DNA from: Gastracanthus pulcherrimus | Taxonomy: Eukaryota > Arthropoda > Insecta > Hymenoptera > Pteromalidae | Reading direction: 5' to 3' | Assembly (NCBI GenBank): GCA_949152435.1 | Contig: OX424576.1 | Coordinates: forward strand, 57,659,669-57,723,668 | DNA length: 64,000 nucleotides | Shown: positions 30,638-41,632 of the stretch, in pieces | Layout of the letters: each line of letters opens with the position of its first letter | Position numbering within the stretch: position 1 is the first letter of the stretch | Made by a program: the position numbers and the translations under genes | The notes under the pieces: generated by a model | What the model was told of the DNA's origin: nothing | Database searches by the model: none | What the model saw: only the letters and a program-made list of their open reading frames with translations

Positions 30638-31236
30638 TCCAAACAGTGGATTTCCACAGGCGAACCAGCTCCAAAGAAGGCAAAGACCGTAAAGTCAGCT
30701 GGTAAGGTTATGGCTACAGTTTTTTGGGATGCACGTGGAATTATACTTATTGACTACTTGGAAAAGGGTAAAACAATTACTGGTGAGTATTATGCATCAT
30801 TATTAGAGCAGCTGAAAGAAGAAATTAAAAAAAAACGACCACATTTGGCGAGAAAAAAAATTCTCTTTCATCACGACAACGCCCGAGTTCACACATGCTT
30901 CGTTTCAATGGCTAAAATTGAAGAACTAAAATTCGAATTGGTCGAACACCCACCGTATTCACCAGATTTAGCCCCCAGTGACTTTTTCTTATTTCCAAAC
31001 TTGAAAAAATGGCTCGGTGGACAGAGATTTACGGACAACGAAGACGTCATTGCCTCTGTAAGTGCTTATTTTGAGGAACTTCCGAAAACGCACTTTTCTG
31101 AAGGATTAAAAAAACTTAAAAAGCGATTGACCAAGTGTATAGAGCTCCAAGGAGATTATGTTGAAAAATAAAAAAAAATTTACCCAAAAAAAATTGTTTT
31201 TATACTTTATTCTAAAGACTTATTGAACTACCCTCG
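30638..31236 (+). pseudogene. Mariner transposase, 3' fragment with right inverted terminal repeat
   Basis: Coding begins abruptly at WISTGEPAP, with the usual VFWDARGI block following at about 30720. The second catalytic Asp is in HHDNARVHT and the third in DLAPSDFFLF, with exactly 34 residues between them (DD34D). The C terminus ends GDYVEK with TAA at 31169-31171. The right end CTTATTGAACTACCCTCG is followed by TA (31237-31238). The N-terminal half with the DNA-binding helices and the first Asp is missing, so the fragment is inactive. A single frame from 30710 to 31171 is intact. Confidence 0.88.
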
Positions 31237-31239
31237 TAC

Positions 31240-31566
31240 CATCATGCATTTCATCTCTTTTCAAAAATAAGAGAGAGGGGCATTCCTTTCCTTCTTTTCT
31301 CAAATCAAAAACAATATTGAGTAGGGATAAAACACAAACGATTACTGGATCACTGAAAGAAGGGGTAATGCAGGAGAACGGGCAAACCCACTTCAGATTT
31401 TTTAATGAATGCGAAGGGAAGGGGATATATAGATAGACTTAAACACACTACAGGTTCTGGATCACTTGGGGAAGGGGCAAGCCAGTGAAGGGGCTTAAAA
31501 CATACAATACAAATTCTGAAAAAATTGGAGAAGGGACAATACTGGGTAGGGCTTATACACTCTACA
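31240..31566. repeat. Maverick right subterminal repeats
   Basis: The phrase TTCTGGATCACTT.GGGAAGGGGCAA recurs in degenerate form at about 31362, 31451 and 31567, with related GAAGGG units between. Similar words lie inside the left TIR (11190-11260). Confidence 0.7.
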
Positions 31567-31641
31567 GATTCTGGATCACTTTGAGAGGGGAGGGAGTGAT
31601 CCAGAAACCGTGTGAGCCAGTATGCCTATAGCCTATCTACT
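31567..31641 (-). repeat. Maverick right terminal inverted repeat
   Basis: Complement of 11130-11204. It ends GCCTATCTACT and is followed by the target duplication ACTATA (31642-31647). Confidence 0.93.
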
Positions 31642-31647
31642 ACTATA

Positions 31648-32092
31648 TTACTCAAATTTGTCATATTGTACTCAAACAAACACATTTAAAATTTTAGAAA
31701 TCACTTTTAGCTTGTAAAATCTGTTTTTTCACAATTCATGGTATTGGCCTATTCGTACCCAAATCTAACAGCAAAGCAACAAAAAAGGTAGAACTCTCAA
31801 ATTTGCTGTGGAAGTTTCTTGTGGTTAGTATAGCAAGAAAAAGTTGGTTTCTAAGCCTTCGACAGACTCTTTCTTTGAATTTGAGTGTATAGGGTTACAA
31901 TGCAATATTACTAAAGCTGTAGTATATCAGGATTTTATTCATTGTAATAATTGTTATTAATTGTCTGTTTTATTCAAACAAGATATATTATACTGGAACG
32001 TACTCATGTAAAACTCTAGAAATCATATTTAACCTGCAATATGTGTTTTCTCCAAATGCAAGGTATAGGTCTCTTCGTACCCTAATATCACT
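31648..32092 (+). repeat. Tandem repeat units to the right of the Maverick
   Basis: This is a continuation of the array seen at 10893-11123: GAAATCACTTTTAGC..., TTCGTACCCAAATCTAACAG..., then again GAAATCATATTTAACC... and TTCGTACCCTAATATCAC. The Maverick sits between bases that are adjacent in the other units, and the 9.9-kb inverted-repeat segment begins at the end of this block. Confidence 0.75.
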
Positions 32093-32454
32093 CCTTACGA
32101 AAAAGACACTCAAAATTTGAGTGTTAACACTCAAAATAAACACTCAAAATAACGCTCAAAGTAACACCTAACTTAAGGGTTATTTCGTTTGCTATTTAAC
32201 ACTCAAATTGAATATAAGACTCAAGTTAAGCGTTACTTTTATCTTGAGAATTAACTCTGAACTTGAGTGTTACTCGCAACTTAAAATACGCAAAAGATAC
32301 ACCTAACTACAGACTCTCTACTTTAGTCTGGTTTCATAACCTCAACTTGAGAGTAGACTCCTATTCTGAGTATTTATACTTGAGGGTTTACTTTTTAATT
32401 GAGATTTCATTTGAAGTTTCCTCTCAAGTTGAGAGTAAACTCCCAAGTGAAAAA

Positions 32455-32530
32455 AGCCGGGAGCAGTCTTTGTACCCAGGAACTTTAGATCCAAAGTCAT
32501 ATACTTTACCGACTAAGCCACACGTGCTCT
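32455..32530 (-). repeat. tRNA-like (SINE-type) sequence in the left arm
   Basis: The reverse complement of the tRNA-like segment at 41557-41632, with more changes. It is read on the minus strand as GGCTTAGTCGGTAAAGTATA. Confidence 0.5.
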
Positions 32531-33399
32531 GTCATATAGCAACATTCTAATTAACAGAAAGCACATAATAATTAGGTAAATGATGTATATATGGATTTTG
32601 GGATCGCTGATTTCAAATATTGGATTAGATTTTCAAAATTAATTTATTTAAATAATTTATTTTAACGATTTTTTATATATTACAAAGTTTTATTATTCCC
32701 AAAAACTGACTTCAGAATTATGTTTTATGGTATAAATTAATAAATAAATAAATAAAAAATAAATGAATAAATAAGTAATGAATAATTAAATAAATAATAA
32801 ATCAATAAATAAAAATAAATTAATAAATATATGTACAATATTCGAGATTAAACAATCTTTCTTAAAAAAGCGGCTTGTTATACCTTCTGATTTAATAGAT
32901 TCCGTTATTATTTGCAACCAGTAAACAGTTTTGAATATTTTCCGTGATAAGCAATGCGTGTGAATTATTTGTTTAATATAATATAAAAAATTTTGTTGAT
33001 ATTTATTTAATATAATATAAAAAATTTTGTTGATATTTATTTAATATAATATAAAAAATTTTATTGATATTTATTTAATATAATATAAAAAAAGTTACTA
33101 AAACTGTGGGTTTACTAAAAAAAAGTATATTATTGAAAGTTATAGTTTAAAAATGGTAAGAGCATTTTTAATTTGTCGAGTCTACGATTGAAAAACATTT
33201 ATTATAAATAGTAAATCTATTTTTTTTATTCTTGTAACTAAATTTTTGTATATCTTCATAATAATATTTTAGCAGTCTTAATATGCATTCTAGGGTCTGG
33301 TTACATGTCTTAAAAGTTTGTAAAACATGCATTTTCAACTTACCGAAAAACCAATATCTAATTCCGGGAATGAAAAAGTCATGAATAAAAAATGGAAAG

Positions 33400-33995
33400 T
33401 AGGGGTGGGGGCCGGCTCGACAGCACAGAATATAGCGTTATGTTCCAAAATATTTCTTTATTACTAAAAAAATGTTTAATTTAATACTTAGGCATACATT
33501 TATGGTTTTATTGTTTAAGGTTTTGTTATAAATTAAAAATTGATTTCCTTATGGTAGCTGGTTTCGCGGTGTATTTTACGGTGCAGATTTGATATGCATG
33601 TTTTATTTAAACATTTATTATAAATCAAAAACTCACTGCAGGACAATAGTAGAGCTGATTCCTGTCCATCCAATTCTACAATCAATTATACAATTGCTAG
33701 CTCTTCAAAATCAGTGTATGAACTACCTTTCAACAGACAATCAAATAAAAAAGAATTATTTAAAAATCGGAGAAGATATCAGAAAGATGGATTGGACCAT
33801 ACACTGTTAGAATTTAATAAAACAACACCTACCAATTCTGCAAGATATCATAGGACTTCAAAGTATACGATTCGCAATATTCATCAGAATTGTGAGACTT
33901 CAGATGCAACTTGTATCGAAACCGAAGAATCTCTGACTGACAATTCTCCACGAGTCATTGATAGCAGTGTAGATGAATCTATTCCATCCACTTAT
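33400..33995. other. Region inside the left arm, with a short unrecognised frame
   Basis: A 105-codon frame (33714-34031) begins MYELPFNRQSNKKELFKNRR and is Lys/Arg-rich then Ser/Thr/Glu-rich. Its end runs into the ACTCAA-type repeat. I do not recognise it, and it may be a fragment of a transposon gene. Confidence 0.35.
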
Positions 33996-34400
33996 GATAG
34001 TACCATTACGGAAAAGACTCTCAAATTTTGAGAGTTTACACTCAATTTTGAGAGTTAACACTTAATATTGAGAGTTAACACTGAAATTTGAGTATTAACT
34101 CTTAAGTCTTGAGTGTTTATTTCCAATGTTCAGGGTTAACACTAAAAAATTGAGAGTTAACTGTTAACGATTGAGTATAAACACTAAACTTTTGAGTGTG
34201 AATTCCCAAATCAAGTGTTTACACTAACAAAATGAGAGTTTATCCTCAATGGTTGAGTGTGTACTCTCAAGGGTTGGGCATTGATTCCCAAATCCAGTGT
34301 TTATCCTAAGGAGATGAGAGATTATCCTCATCCGTTGAGTATGTGCTCTCTTGGGTTGGGAGTTAATACTAAAATCGAGGGTTTACACTGAATGGTTAAG
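33996..34400. repeat. ACTCAA/TTGAGT alternating repeat, third copy
   Basis: It begins TTACGGAAAAGACTCTCAAA, like the outer ends of the 9.9-kb segment, and continues with about fourteen alternating GAGTGTT...AACACTCAA words spaced about 25-30 bp apart. It is in the same orientation as the left arm and more diverged. Confidence 0.7.
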
Positions 34401-35620
34401 AGATGACCTTTAATTATTCAGCGCATACGCACTATAATTAGAGATTAATACTGAAATTGAATGATACGTATGTATTGTAATGGGTTGAATATCTTTTTAA
34501 TTTGCGAGGATAGGTACCAAGAAAATCTTTTTGGACATGCTCAAATGGGTCAAAACGAGACCCATATACGATTTTTTGAAGATAGTAGTCAAGAGCTGAA
34601 AATTTCTTTGGAAGGCTTTTCAGACACGTACTTTCTGATAAACAAATTATTTAAATTAAGAGCCTCTTTTATAGAATATAAATAAATCTTTTTTTCCACA
34701 GTAAAGTTTTAATCAAACTATTTGTTCACTAGAAACGGGCTGTCACTTATGACGCAAGTGTGTACCATACACAATATGAGTTTTGGGTTATTATTTATAG
34801 GTGACACACTTATTTATGTATGCACATTATGTTTGGGTAAATAAATCCTATTTTCTGCCAAAATTTCAAAATATACACAAAACTGGGAACATTGATTCAA
34901 GCATCCACCATTTGGTTTTTATAGGTAGCACAGTTTCTTATGCATGCATAATATGTTCAATAACATCTGCCAAATATGCATATCACTAAAAAAGTTATGG
35001 CATAAATGATTTGTGCATTTATTGGTTTAATAAAATTGTAAAGACGTATCACGGTCAAAAAATCGTATTTTCATAATTTAACGTTTTGTTAAAAAAACAA
35101 AAATTTCAAGAACCTTGCAGAGCCAAAAATTAATTCTTACATATAATCACAACTTTTGTTAAGTTTATAAGGCTAAATATTAAACGATTAATACCATTTT
35201 TATGCACAAAATGGTATTATCATGTATTATTAAGGTTATTATTTCGATTTTAAAATTAATATTTTAAAATATTTTTTATATTTGTGTCATATGCACAATA
35301 AACATTTTCTGGAAGTCCCAGATCGACTCGTTAAAAAATGGATCCAAAGAAACGTGGCAAGTAAACATTGACATCAACACTTCGATTTTTATAATTCAAA
35401 AATTTGTGAAATGCCTAAATGAGATAACCACCCTAATTTAATTATTAAATATACTGTTCAAGATTATATTTTGCAAAAAATGTCGATTATCCTATACCTC
35501 ATTTCAAAGAAACAGTTCAAGTAAACGAGACCTTTGAGATCTAATTTACGCTTTATTTATTTTGGTAAATAAGAAAATTAATAACTGTAATCTTAAAAAA
35601 CCCATGCCCCAAGGGAAATA
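34401..35620. other. AT-rich non-coding stretch
   Basis: A loosely repeated phrase (ATAGGTGACACACTTATTTATGTATGCAC at about 34797 and ATAGGTAGCACAGTTTCTTATGCATGCAT at about 34921) is the only structure I see. The short frames have no features. Confidence 0.5.
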
Positions 35621-35834
35621 ATTTTTGATTTATAATAAATGTTTAAATAAAGCATGCAGTCGCGATCAATCACTCGCAGCGGTAAGACGTTTTTATAAAC
35701 ACGGGTCCCTGATTGTTTCTCTGTGCGAGAATCTGAAATCAGACGAGTGTAATAGTGTATATACCTATAACTACAGCATTAGTGCTGCAAGCTACAAGGG
35801 TTTTCCCTTGTAGTAAATATTAAACAACGCAAGT

Positions 35835-37163
35835 ATGGAGGCTCCTGAAAACAGGACCGTCCATACAACTAGTACCACTCAACAAACCATGTCATCAACC
35901 GCCACACCGAAAGCAACGTACGCAAAAGTTACTCAGAAAGAACAGTGCCCAACAAGAAACCAAGCAATAATTGTGGACTCTATTGAAGGATTGACAATAC
36001 GTGATTATGCACTAGCAATTGGAGGAATCATCGGACCGTCAAATATGATCTCAATTTCAAGAATCTCACAAAATAGAATCTGCATCTATATGATATCGGA
36101 AGAAAAAGCTGACGAACTGGTAAATTCTCATAAACACGTAACAATTAACAACCGTCTATTAGAAATAAGACCGCTAAATGTCAAAACACAACGCATTTTA
36201 ATTTCAAATGTACATTCTTCGATTCCAAATGAATCCATAGAAGCCATACTATTGAACCGCAAAGTTACACCAAAATCGATAATAACACGCCTGAAGACCG
36301 GCCTGCATGACGTCGGATACACACACCTGCTTAGCCATAGACGACAAGTTTACGTAGATCCAGTCGATGTAAACAAAATTCCTCAATCGACCCAACTAGT
36401 ACATGATAATATAAGTTACTGGACTTATTTCTCGAGTGAAAAGCTTTCATGTTTTCTCTGCAAAGAGGAGGGGCACCTAGCCAAGCACTGCCGAATTACG
36501 ACTACTCAAAACGCGTCTTCCGAATCTCTCCAATCTTGCAATAATTTTGACGAAACAGACAGTGTCAGTACTGGGAATTCGGATCAGACAACTTCACTCA
36601 ATATTTCAAATAAAGAACAGGAAAATAAATCTCAGCACGATTTGAATTCGCCTAAATGCACCTTCACTACCTTAGAAGTAAAAAATAGAAAACGCCCCAC
36701 GATCAATCCTTCTTTGTCAGTCACCATCTCCTCCAAGGATGCGCTCTCGTTACCAGACGAACGATTCGATGCTGCTCCACCAAATCCTCTCAAGTCGCCA
36801 ACTGTAAATCAGTCCTTCAAACTCCCTAAGAAGAGGCTCAAAGTTAACACTCCGGACACAATAGAGGAAATAATGACTCAACTAGAACCTGTTATTATAC
36901 ACTACAAGGAAAAAAACGTCTCTCCTCCAATCGACTTTCAGGAATTAGCTAACTTCCTGCAACACACATATGGAGTATCGGATATTGAAGGGGTGCTTAA
37001 AACCTGTAAACTTTCATCTGAGCCAGTCATTACGATCCTTAAAGAATCGTCTGCTAATATAAAAAACTCCAAATTAAATAAACGTATTATTAGAATTATT
37101 AGCAAGATTGACACCTCAAGTACCTACTCCAATCAGACTGAATCGAGTTGCGAAGAATCGTAA
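35835..37163 (+). CDS. LINE ORF1, Gag-like RNA-binding protein
   Basis: An intact frame of 442 codons. Residues 1-60 are Ser/Thr-rich and disordered. Residues about 55-190 form two RRM-like segments (AIIVDSIEGLTIRDYALAI; RILISNVHSSIPNESIEAIL). A CCHC zinc knuckle, CFLCKEEGHLAKHC, lies at about residues 212-225, followed by a disordered acidic tail. ORF1 proteins coat LINE RNA and help target it. There is normally more than one knuckle in I/LOA-like elements, and only one is seen here. The ATG at 35835 is the first in frame after the 5' region. ORF2 begins 18 bases after the stop. Confidence 0.85.
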   Translation: MEAPENRTVHTTSTTQQTMSSTATPKATYAKVTQKEQCPTRNQAIIVDSIEGLTIRDYALAIGGIIGPSNMISISRISQNRICIYMISEEKADELVNSHKHVTINNRLLEIRPLNVKTQRILISNVHSSIPNESIEAILLNRKVTPKSIITRLKTGLHDVGYTHLLSHRRQVYVDPVDVNKIPQSTQLVHDNISYWTYFSSEKLSCFLCKEEGHLAKHCRITTTQNASSESLQSCNNFDETDSVSTGNSDQTTSLNISNKEQENKSQHDLNSPKCTFTTLEVKNRKRPTINPSLSVTISSKDALSLPDERFDAAPPNPLKSPTVNQSFKLPKKRLKVNTPDTIEEIMTQLEPVIIHYKEKNVSPPIDFQELANFLQHTYGVSDIEGVLKTCKLSSEPVITILKESSANIKNSKLNKRIIRIISKIDTSSTYSNQTESSCEES

Positions 37164-37181
37164 CGGTCTACAAGCGCAATC

Positions 37182-39515
37182 ATGCCTACATCTAAGCTGA
37201 ATATTTTCTACTGGAACACAAGGAGTATTCGACTGCGTAAGGAAGAAATTCTAAGAATTTCACATAAAGTAGATATTATTGTATGTGTAGAAACTTGGCT
37301 TAATAACTGTATTACTAACCGTATTACTAATTTTGATATACCCGGTTTTAAATGTTATAGAAAAGACAGAATCCTCGGCTCTGGCGGAGGAATCATAATA
37401 TTATTACGTAAAAAAATAGCATTCAAAGAAATTTCAAACATTATCTCACCCGATCCCTCTATTGAACTTGCAGCGGTAAAAATCACAAACGTAACTCCCT
37501 CGCTTAGCCTATTTGCTTGCTATAGATCTCCTGGACAAATCGTTTCCACAGACCAGTGGGATTCTGTCTTTTCTAACTTTAACGGCCATAAAAATTACAT
37601 ATTCGTTGGTGATTTTAATGCTCACAATTCCGCCTGGAATTGTAATAAAACGGACACAAATGGAAAGAACCTATATGAATGTATCCTAAATCATAACATA
37701 TACACTCACAACACAAACACTTATACACACATTGATCGTACGTCTAAATCTAATATTGATCATTTTCCAATATACATAGATTTTAACGCTGAAAAAAATT
37801 TATATTCAAAAAAATCTTTTAAAATTCATTCGGAAAAAACCGACTGGTTTTCTGTACTAACCCAATTGGAAAATGCTCATTTGCAGTTTTTCTCATCGGA
37901 TTATAACAATATTTCAGCAAGCGAAAAATATGAATTTTTTATTACAATTATTACAGAGGCAATTAGGCTTAATACTCCAACGAGAAAAACTGTTAGCCCG
38001 AGCTTATACAGAAATCCAGTCTCTTGGTGGGACGAAGAATGCAACTCGCTCAAAAAACAAAGGAAAAATGCATTTCTTAAATGGGAAGAATCGCTTGACC
38101 TCCTAGATCTTATAGAATATAAGAGACTTGTAGCCCTCTGTAGAAATACTTTTAAAACTAAAAAAAAAAACAAATACATAGAATTTACTCAATCCATAAA
38201 TTTCAACACGGATACTAGCTATGTTTGGAACATCCTCAAAATTTTGAAAAATAAATGGGTGAAGATCAATTCATCTCAGGTCACCGAAAATCTTCAACTC
38301 GAAAATCAAATAGTGGCTCTTGATAAAATATGTCCCCCTTGGGCACCCACCAACCCAAATTACATTCCTGAATGCAAGTCGAATCCTTTTCTTGAATCAG
38401 CATTCACATTTGCAGAATTCAACATTGCTGTTAACTCTCGAAAATCACAATCCTCGCCCGGATTAGACGGCATCGATTATACGGTCATAAAAAATCTACC
38501 GATCCAATATAAACTACTCTTAATAGATATTTATAATGAAATGTATAGAACAAGCGATTTTCCGACTAGCTGGAAACATTCCTACATCCACCTTATACCT
38601 AAATCAGATGGTAAAAATTTTCGCCCTATTGCACTTACCTCTGCTTTCTGCAAAATTTTCGAAACACTATTAAAAAATAAACTAGAATGGTGGTTCGAAA
38701 CCAACAATATTCTACCCAAGAGCCAAAGCGGCTTTCGCAGAGGTCAATCATGCTTTGACAATTTAACAAATCTTTCGCTTAATGTTATACAAGCTTTAAA
38801 AAAAAAGAAACAAATGTATGCCATCTTTTTAGATATCCAAGCTGCCTTTGATAATGTCAATAGTGACATTCTAATTAAAAAATTGGCCGACATAGGATGT
38901 CCTTCCCAACTTATAAAGTTTGTAAAGTTCCTAACGTATGAACGAATAATACATTCTGAAATCGACAGTGACTTAAAACACACATATAAAGGTGTACCTC
39001 AAGGTGGTGTACTAAGTCCACTGCTCTACATTTTTTACGTATCTGAGATTCTTGCTAAAATATCCTCACGCGTATCTGCCTCGCAATTTGCAGACGACAT
39101 TGCTCTCTATTCCACAAACAAATCCTCTCTTCAAAATGCTGCCAAAATATTAGAAACTAACCTCTCCATAATTGGACTAGATCTTGCCCCACATAAAACC
39201 GTTTTTATTAATTTTAACAATCAAAACATTCTTCCAGGTCAAACTGAAATTTCTATTAACAACATTTCTATCAAATCCAGTGAATCAACAAGATTTCTAG
39301 GCATTATTTTTGATTACAAACACACCTTTAACATACACATCAATAACCTACAAAATAAATGCTTCAAAAGTTTAAATATACTGAAATTTCTGCAAGGCAT
39401 TTGGTGGGGTGCTGATCCCTCGTCTCTGCTTACTACCTATATCAGTCTTATTCGCAGTAGTATTGACTACGCTAGCTTCATATACTATCCTACTAGAAAA
39501 AATGTAACAAATTAG
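37182..39515 (+). pseudogene. LINE ORF2: endonuclease and reverse transcriptase, deletion and frameshift
   Basis: A 777-codon frame. The APE-type endonuclease runs over residues 1-210, with WNTRSI, VETWL and VGDFNAHNSAWN visible. The stretch before the final DHFPIYIDF is too short, so 30 or more residues are deleted near residue 185, which removes part of the nuclease core. The reverse transcriptase covers about 410-700, with FRPIALTSAFCKIFE, QSGFRRGQSCFDN, DIQAAFDNVNSD, VPQGGVLSPLLY and the catalytic FADD. A one-base loss near 39512 ends the frame early. The enzyme would nick the target and copy the LINE RNA; this copy should be inactive. Confidence 0.9.
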
Positions 39516-40383
39516 AAGGTATACAATATGCTGCTATTAGACTGGCCCTTGGATACCGTAAAACGACACCGACAAATATTTTACTAGCCGAATCTAAACT
39601 CCCCTATATTTCTGAACGTACAAAGTTTCTCTGTTTTACATGTCTCGCTAAAGCCCTATCCAATCAAAACCTGTCTTCATATAAAATTATCACGAAGTCC
39701 ATAAAAAACTCAAAAAATGTCAATAACAAACGAATTATTGAACTGTGTATCTCAGAGTTCAAAGACACACTTTCATATTTACATCAAAGTGAAAAATTTT
39801 GTATATTTCTTCACGATTTCGAAACTATCACTACCTCGGTATCCTATGAAAAATCCCTCAATCCAACAATAATTTCCAACGACAAAAACACGACACAAAT
39901 TTTTACAGATGGTAGCAAAAGTCATTACTCTAAGTCTGTTGGCACGGCTTGTGTTTGCCCTTCCCTCAACATCACCAAAACCCGGTCTTTACATGAAAAC
40001 TTTTCTATCTATTCAGCCGAATGCATCGGCATCCACGACGCTCTCGATATTGCACGCCAGAATACCAATTCAGTTATTCACATTTTTACTGACTCACTAA
40101 GTGTTCTCCAAAGTTTACAAAACCCTACAATTAGCTCTAAAATCAACCCCTTCTTTCCATTTTTTATTCATGACTTTTTCATTCCCGGAATTAGATATTG
40201 GTTTTTCGGTAAGTTGAAAATGCATGTTTTACAAACTTTTAAGACATGTAACCAGACCCTAGAATGCATATTAAATCTGCTAAACTATTATTATGAAGAT
40301 ATACAAAAATTTAGTTACAAGAATAAAAAAAATAGATTTATTATTTATAATAAATGTTTTTCAAACGTAGACTCGACAAATTA
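39513..40383 (+). pseudogene. LINE ORF2 C-terminal part with RNase H, shifted frame
   Basis: Continuing one frame over from ORF2: LEGIQYAAIRLALGYRKTTP, then RNase H with Asp in IFTDGSKSHY, Glu in SAECIGIHDAL and Asp in IFTDSLSVLQS. After this the LINE-like text stops at about 40150 and the open frame continues by chance through the inverted-repeat arm to TAA at about 40383. The final RNase H Asp and any further domain are absent. Confidence 0.85.
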
Positions 40384-41540
40384 AAAATGCTCTTCCAATT
40401 TTTAAACTATAACTTTCAATAATATACTTTTTTTTTAGTAAACCCACAGTTTTAGTAACTTTTTTTATATTATATTAAATAAATATCATTAAACTGAAAA
40501 TATTCAAAACTGTATTCTGGTTGCAAATAATAACGGAATCCATTAAATCGGAAGGCATAACGAGCCACTTTTTCAAGATAGTTTGTTTAATCTCGAATAT
40601 TTGTTCAAAATACAGAAGTCGATAATACAGATTCCTGTAAAAAATTGATTTTTGAAATAAAACGACTTTCTATGCTCTTTGATTTTATATAAAAATTGTC
40701 TAGTTAAATTTTTATAATATTCTGTTATTAGGCCGATTCAGAAAACAGTTTTAAAAACTGACCTTTCATCTCCTCTTAACCCATTTCTTTCCAAACGGCC
40801 ATTTTATAGTCGATTGGTTTTTTGCCTAATCGGAAAGAGCGGACAATTTTACTTCAGAAAAGTGCTATTGGTAATTATTATTTTTTTTTCGACAATTTTT
40901 TAGGCAAAAAACCAATCGACTATAAAATGGCCGCTTGGGAAGAAATGGGTTAAAGTAGGGTTTGTAGATAAATTTATAGTTGTATATTTCATTCAATGCC
41001 TCTTCTACCGTTAATAGTGAAATCTCTTAAAAATTTAATTGAAAATTACTTATATAAATTCGATAGTAATAAAATAGCGTTTCTTTCTAAAAAAAATGTA
41101 TTATGTAAATAAAATGATAAAAGTGAAATGCCGGTAAGGTAGAAATCGGGTCAGTATATTACATTTCCTTAATTAAATTATTTAAATCAATTAATTTTAC
41201 GATTCTGATTCCAAATTCAAAAAGAGCGGTTAGAGTATAATATAAAAAATGTAAGCATAAGTATAAAATGCATACATATTTTGGCTATATATATATTTAT
41301 TCCATATTGATTTATTCATTTATTTTTTACATATTTATGTATTTATACCATAGAACATAATTCTGAAGATAGTTTTTGGAAATAATAAAACTTTGTAATA
41401 ATTTGTTTAAATAATTGATTAAATAAATTGTTTAAATAAATTAATTTTGCAAATCTAATCCAATATAATTTAAATCAGCGACCCCAAAAACCATATTTAC
41501 AGTATTTACCTAATTTATTGTGTTTTCTGTTAATTAAAAT
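40384..41540. repeat. Right arm of the inverted-repeat segment, AT-rich part
   Basis: This is the complement of 32560-33380, with an additional 0.5-kb stretch (about 40620-41290). That stretch contains its own inverted pair (CCAATCGACTATAAAATGGCC at about 40910 and its complement at about 40798), a small MITE-like palindrome of about 150 bp. No gene. Confidence 0.65.
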
Positions 41541-41556
41541 GTTGCTGCATTCCAGA

Positions 41557-41632
41557 GCACGCGCGGCTTAGTCGGTAGAGTATAGGACTTTGGATCTCAA
41601 GTTCCCCGCTTTAAATCCTACTCCCGGCTTTG
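41557..41632 (+). repeat. tRNA-like sequence in the right arm (SINE-type head)
   Basis: GCACGCGCGGCTTAGTCGGT AGAG resembles a tRNA 5' part with a good A box (GGCTTAGTCGG), and ACTTTGGATC sits where an anticodon arm would. The B box (GCTTTAAATCC) is poor, so it is not a functional tRNA. It suggests that a tRNA-derived SINE was taken up into the repeat. Confidence 0.5.

Larger units (their letters stand above)
11130..31641. mobile_element. Maverick/Polinton, 20.5 kb, complete ends, decayed genes, nested insertions
   Basis: Terminal inverted repeats of about 75 bp begin with AGTAGATAGGCTATAGGCAT, with the 5'-AG usual for this class. The flanks carry the exact 6-bp duplication ACTATA (11124-11129; 31642-31647). 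Inside are the hallmark genes: protein-primed DNA polymerase B, retrovirus-type integrase, packaging ATPase, cysteine protease, and major and minor capsid proteins. Every hallmark gene carries at least one frameshift, stop, deletion or insertion, so the element is dead. Later arrivals inside it are a 2.0-kb TA-flanked transposon in the polymerase, a roughly 0.37-kb insert near the polymerase N terminus, and a mariner fragment. Its length is within the family's 15-20 kb norm once these are removed. Confidence 0.95.
35625..40383 (+). mobile_element. LINE (non-LTR retrotransposon) with RNase H, I/LOA-like
   Basis: It has a 5' untranslated region (about 35625-35834), ORF1 and ORF2 with a short 18-bp gap, then RNase H in a shifted frame. 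No 3' tail is seen, because the sequence runs into the inner edge of the right inverted-repeat arm at 40153 within the RNase H region. RNase H after the reverse transcriptase points to the I/LOA group and away from Jockey proper; clade assignment is tentative. Confidence 0.85.

Noticed and set aside
41557..41632. Functional tRNA gene
   Set aside because: The B box is poor, the acceptor stem does not pair, and a second degenerate copy sits in the other arm; called a tRNA-like repeat instead.
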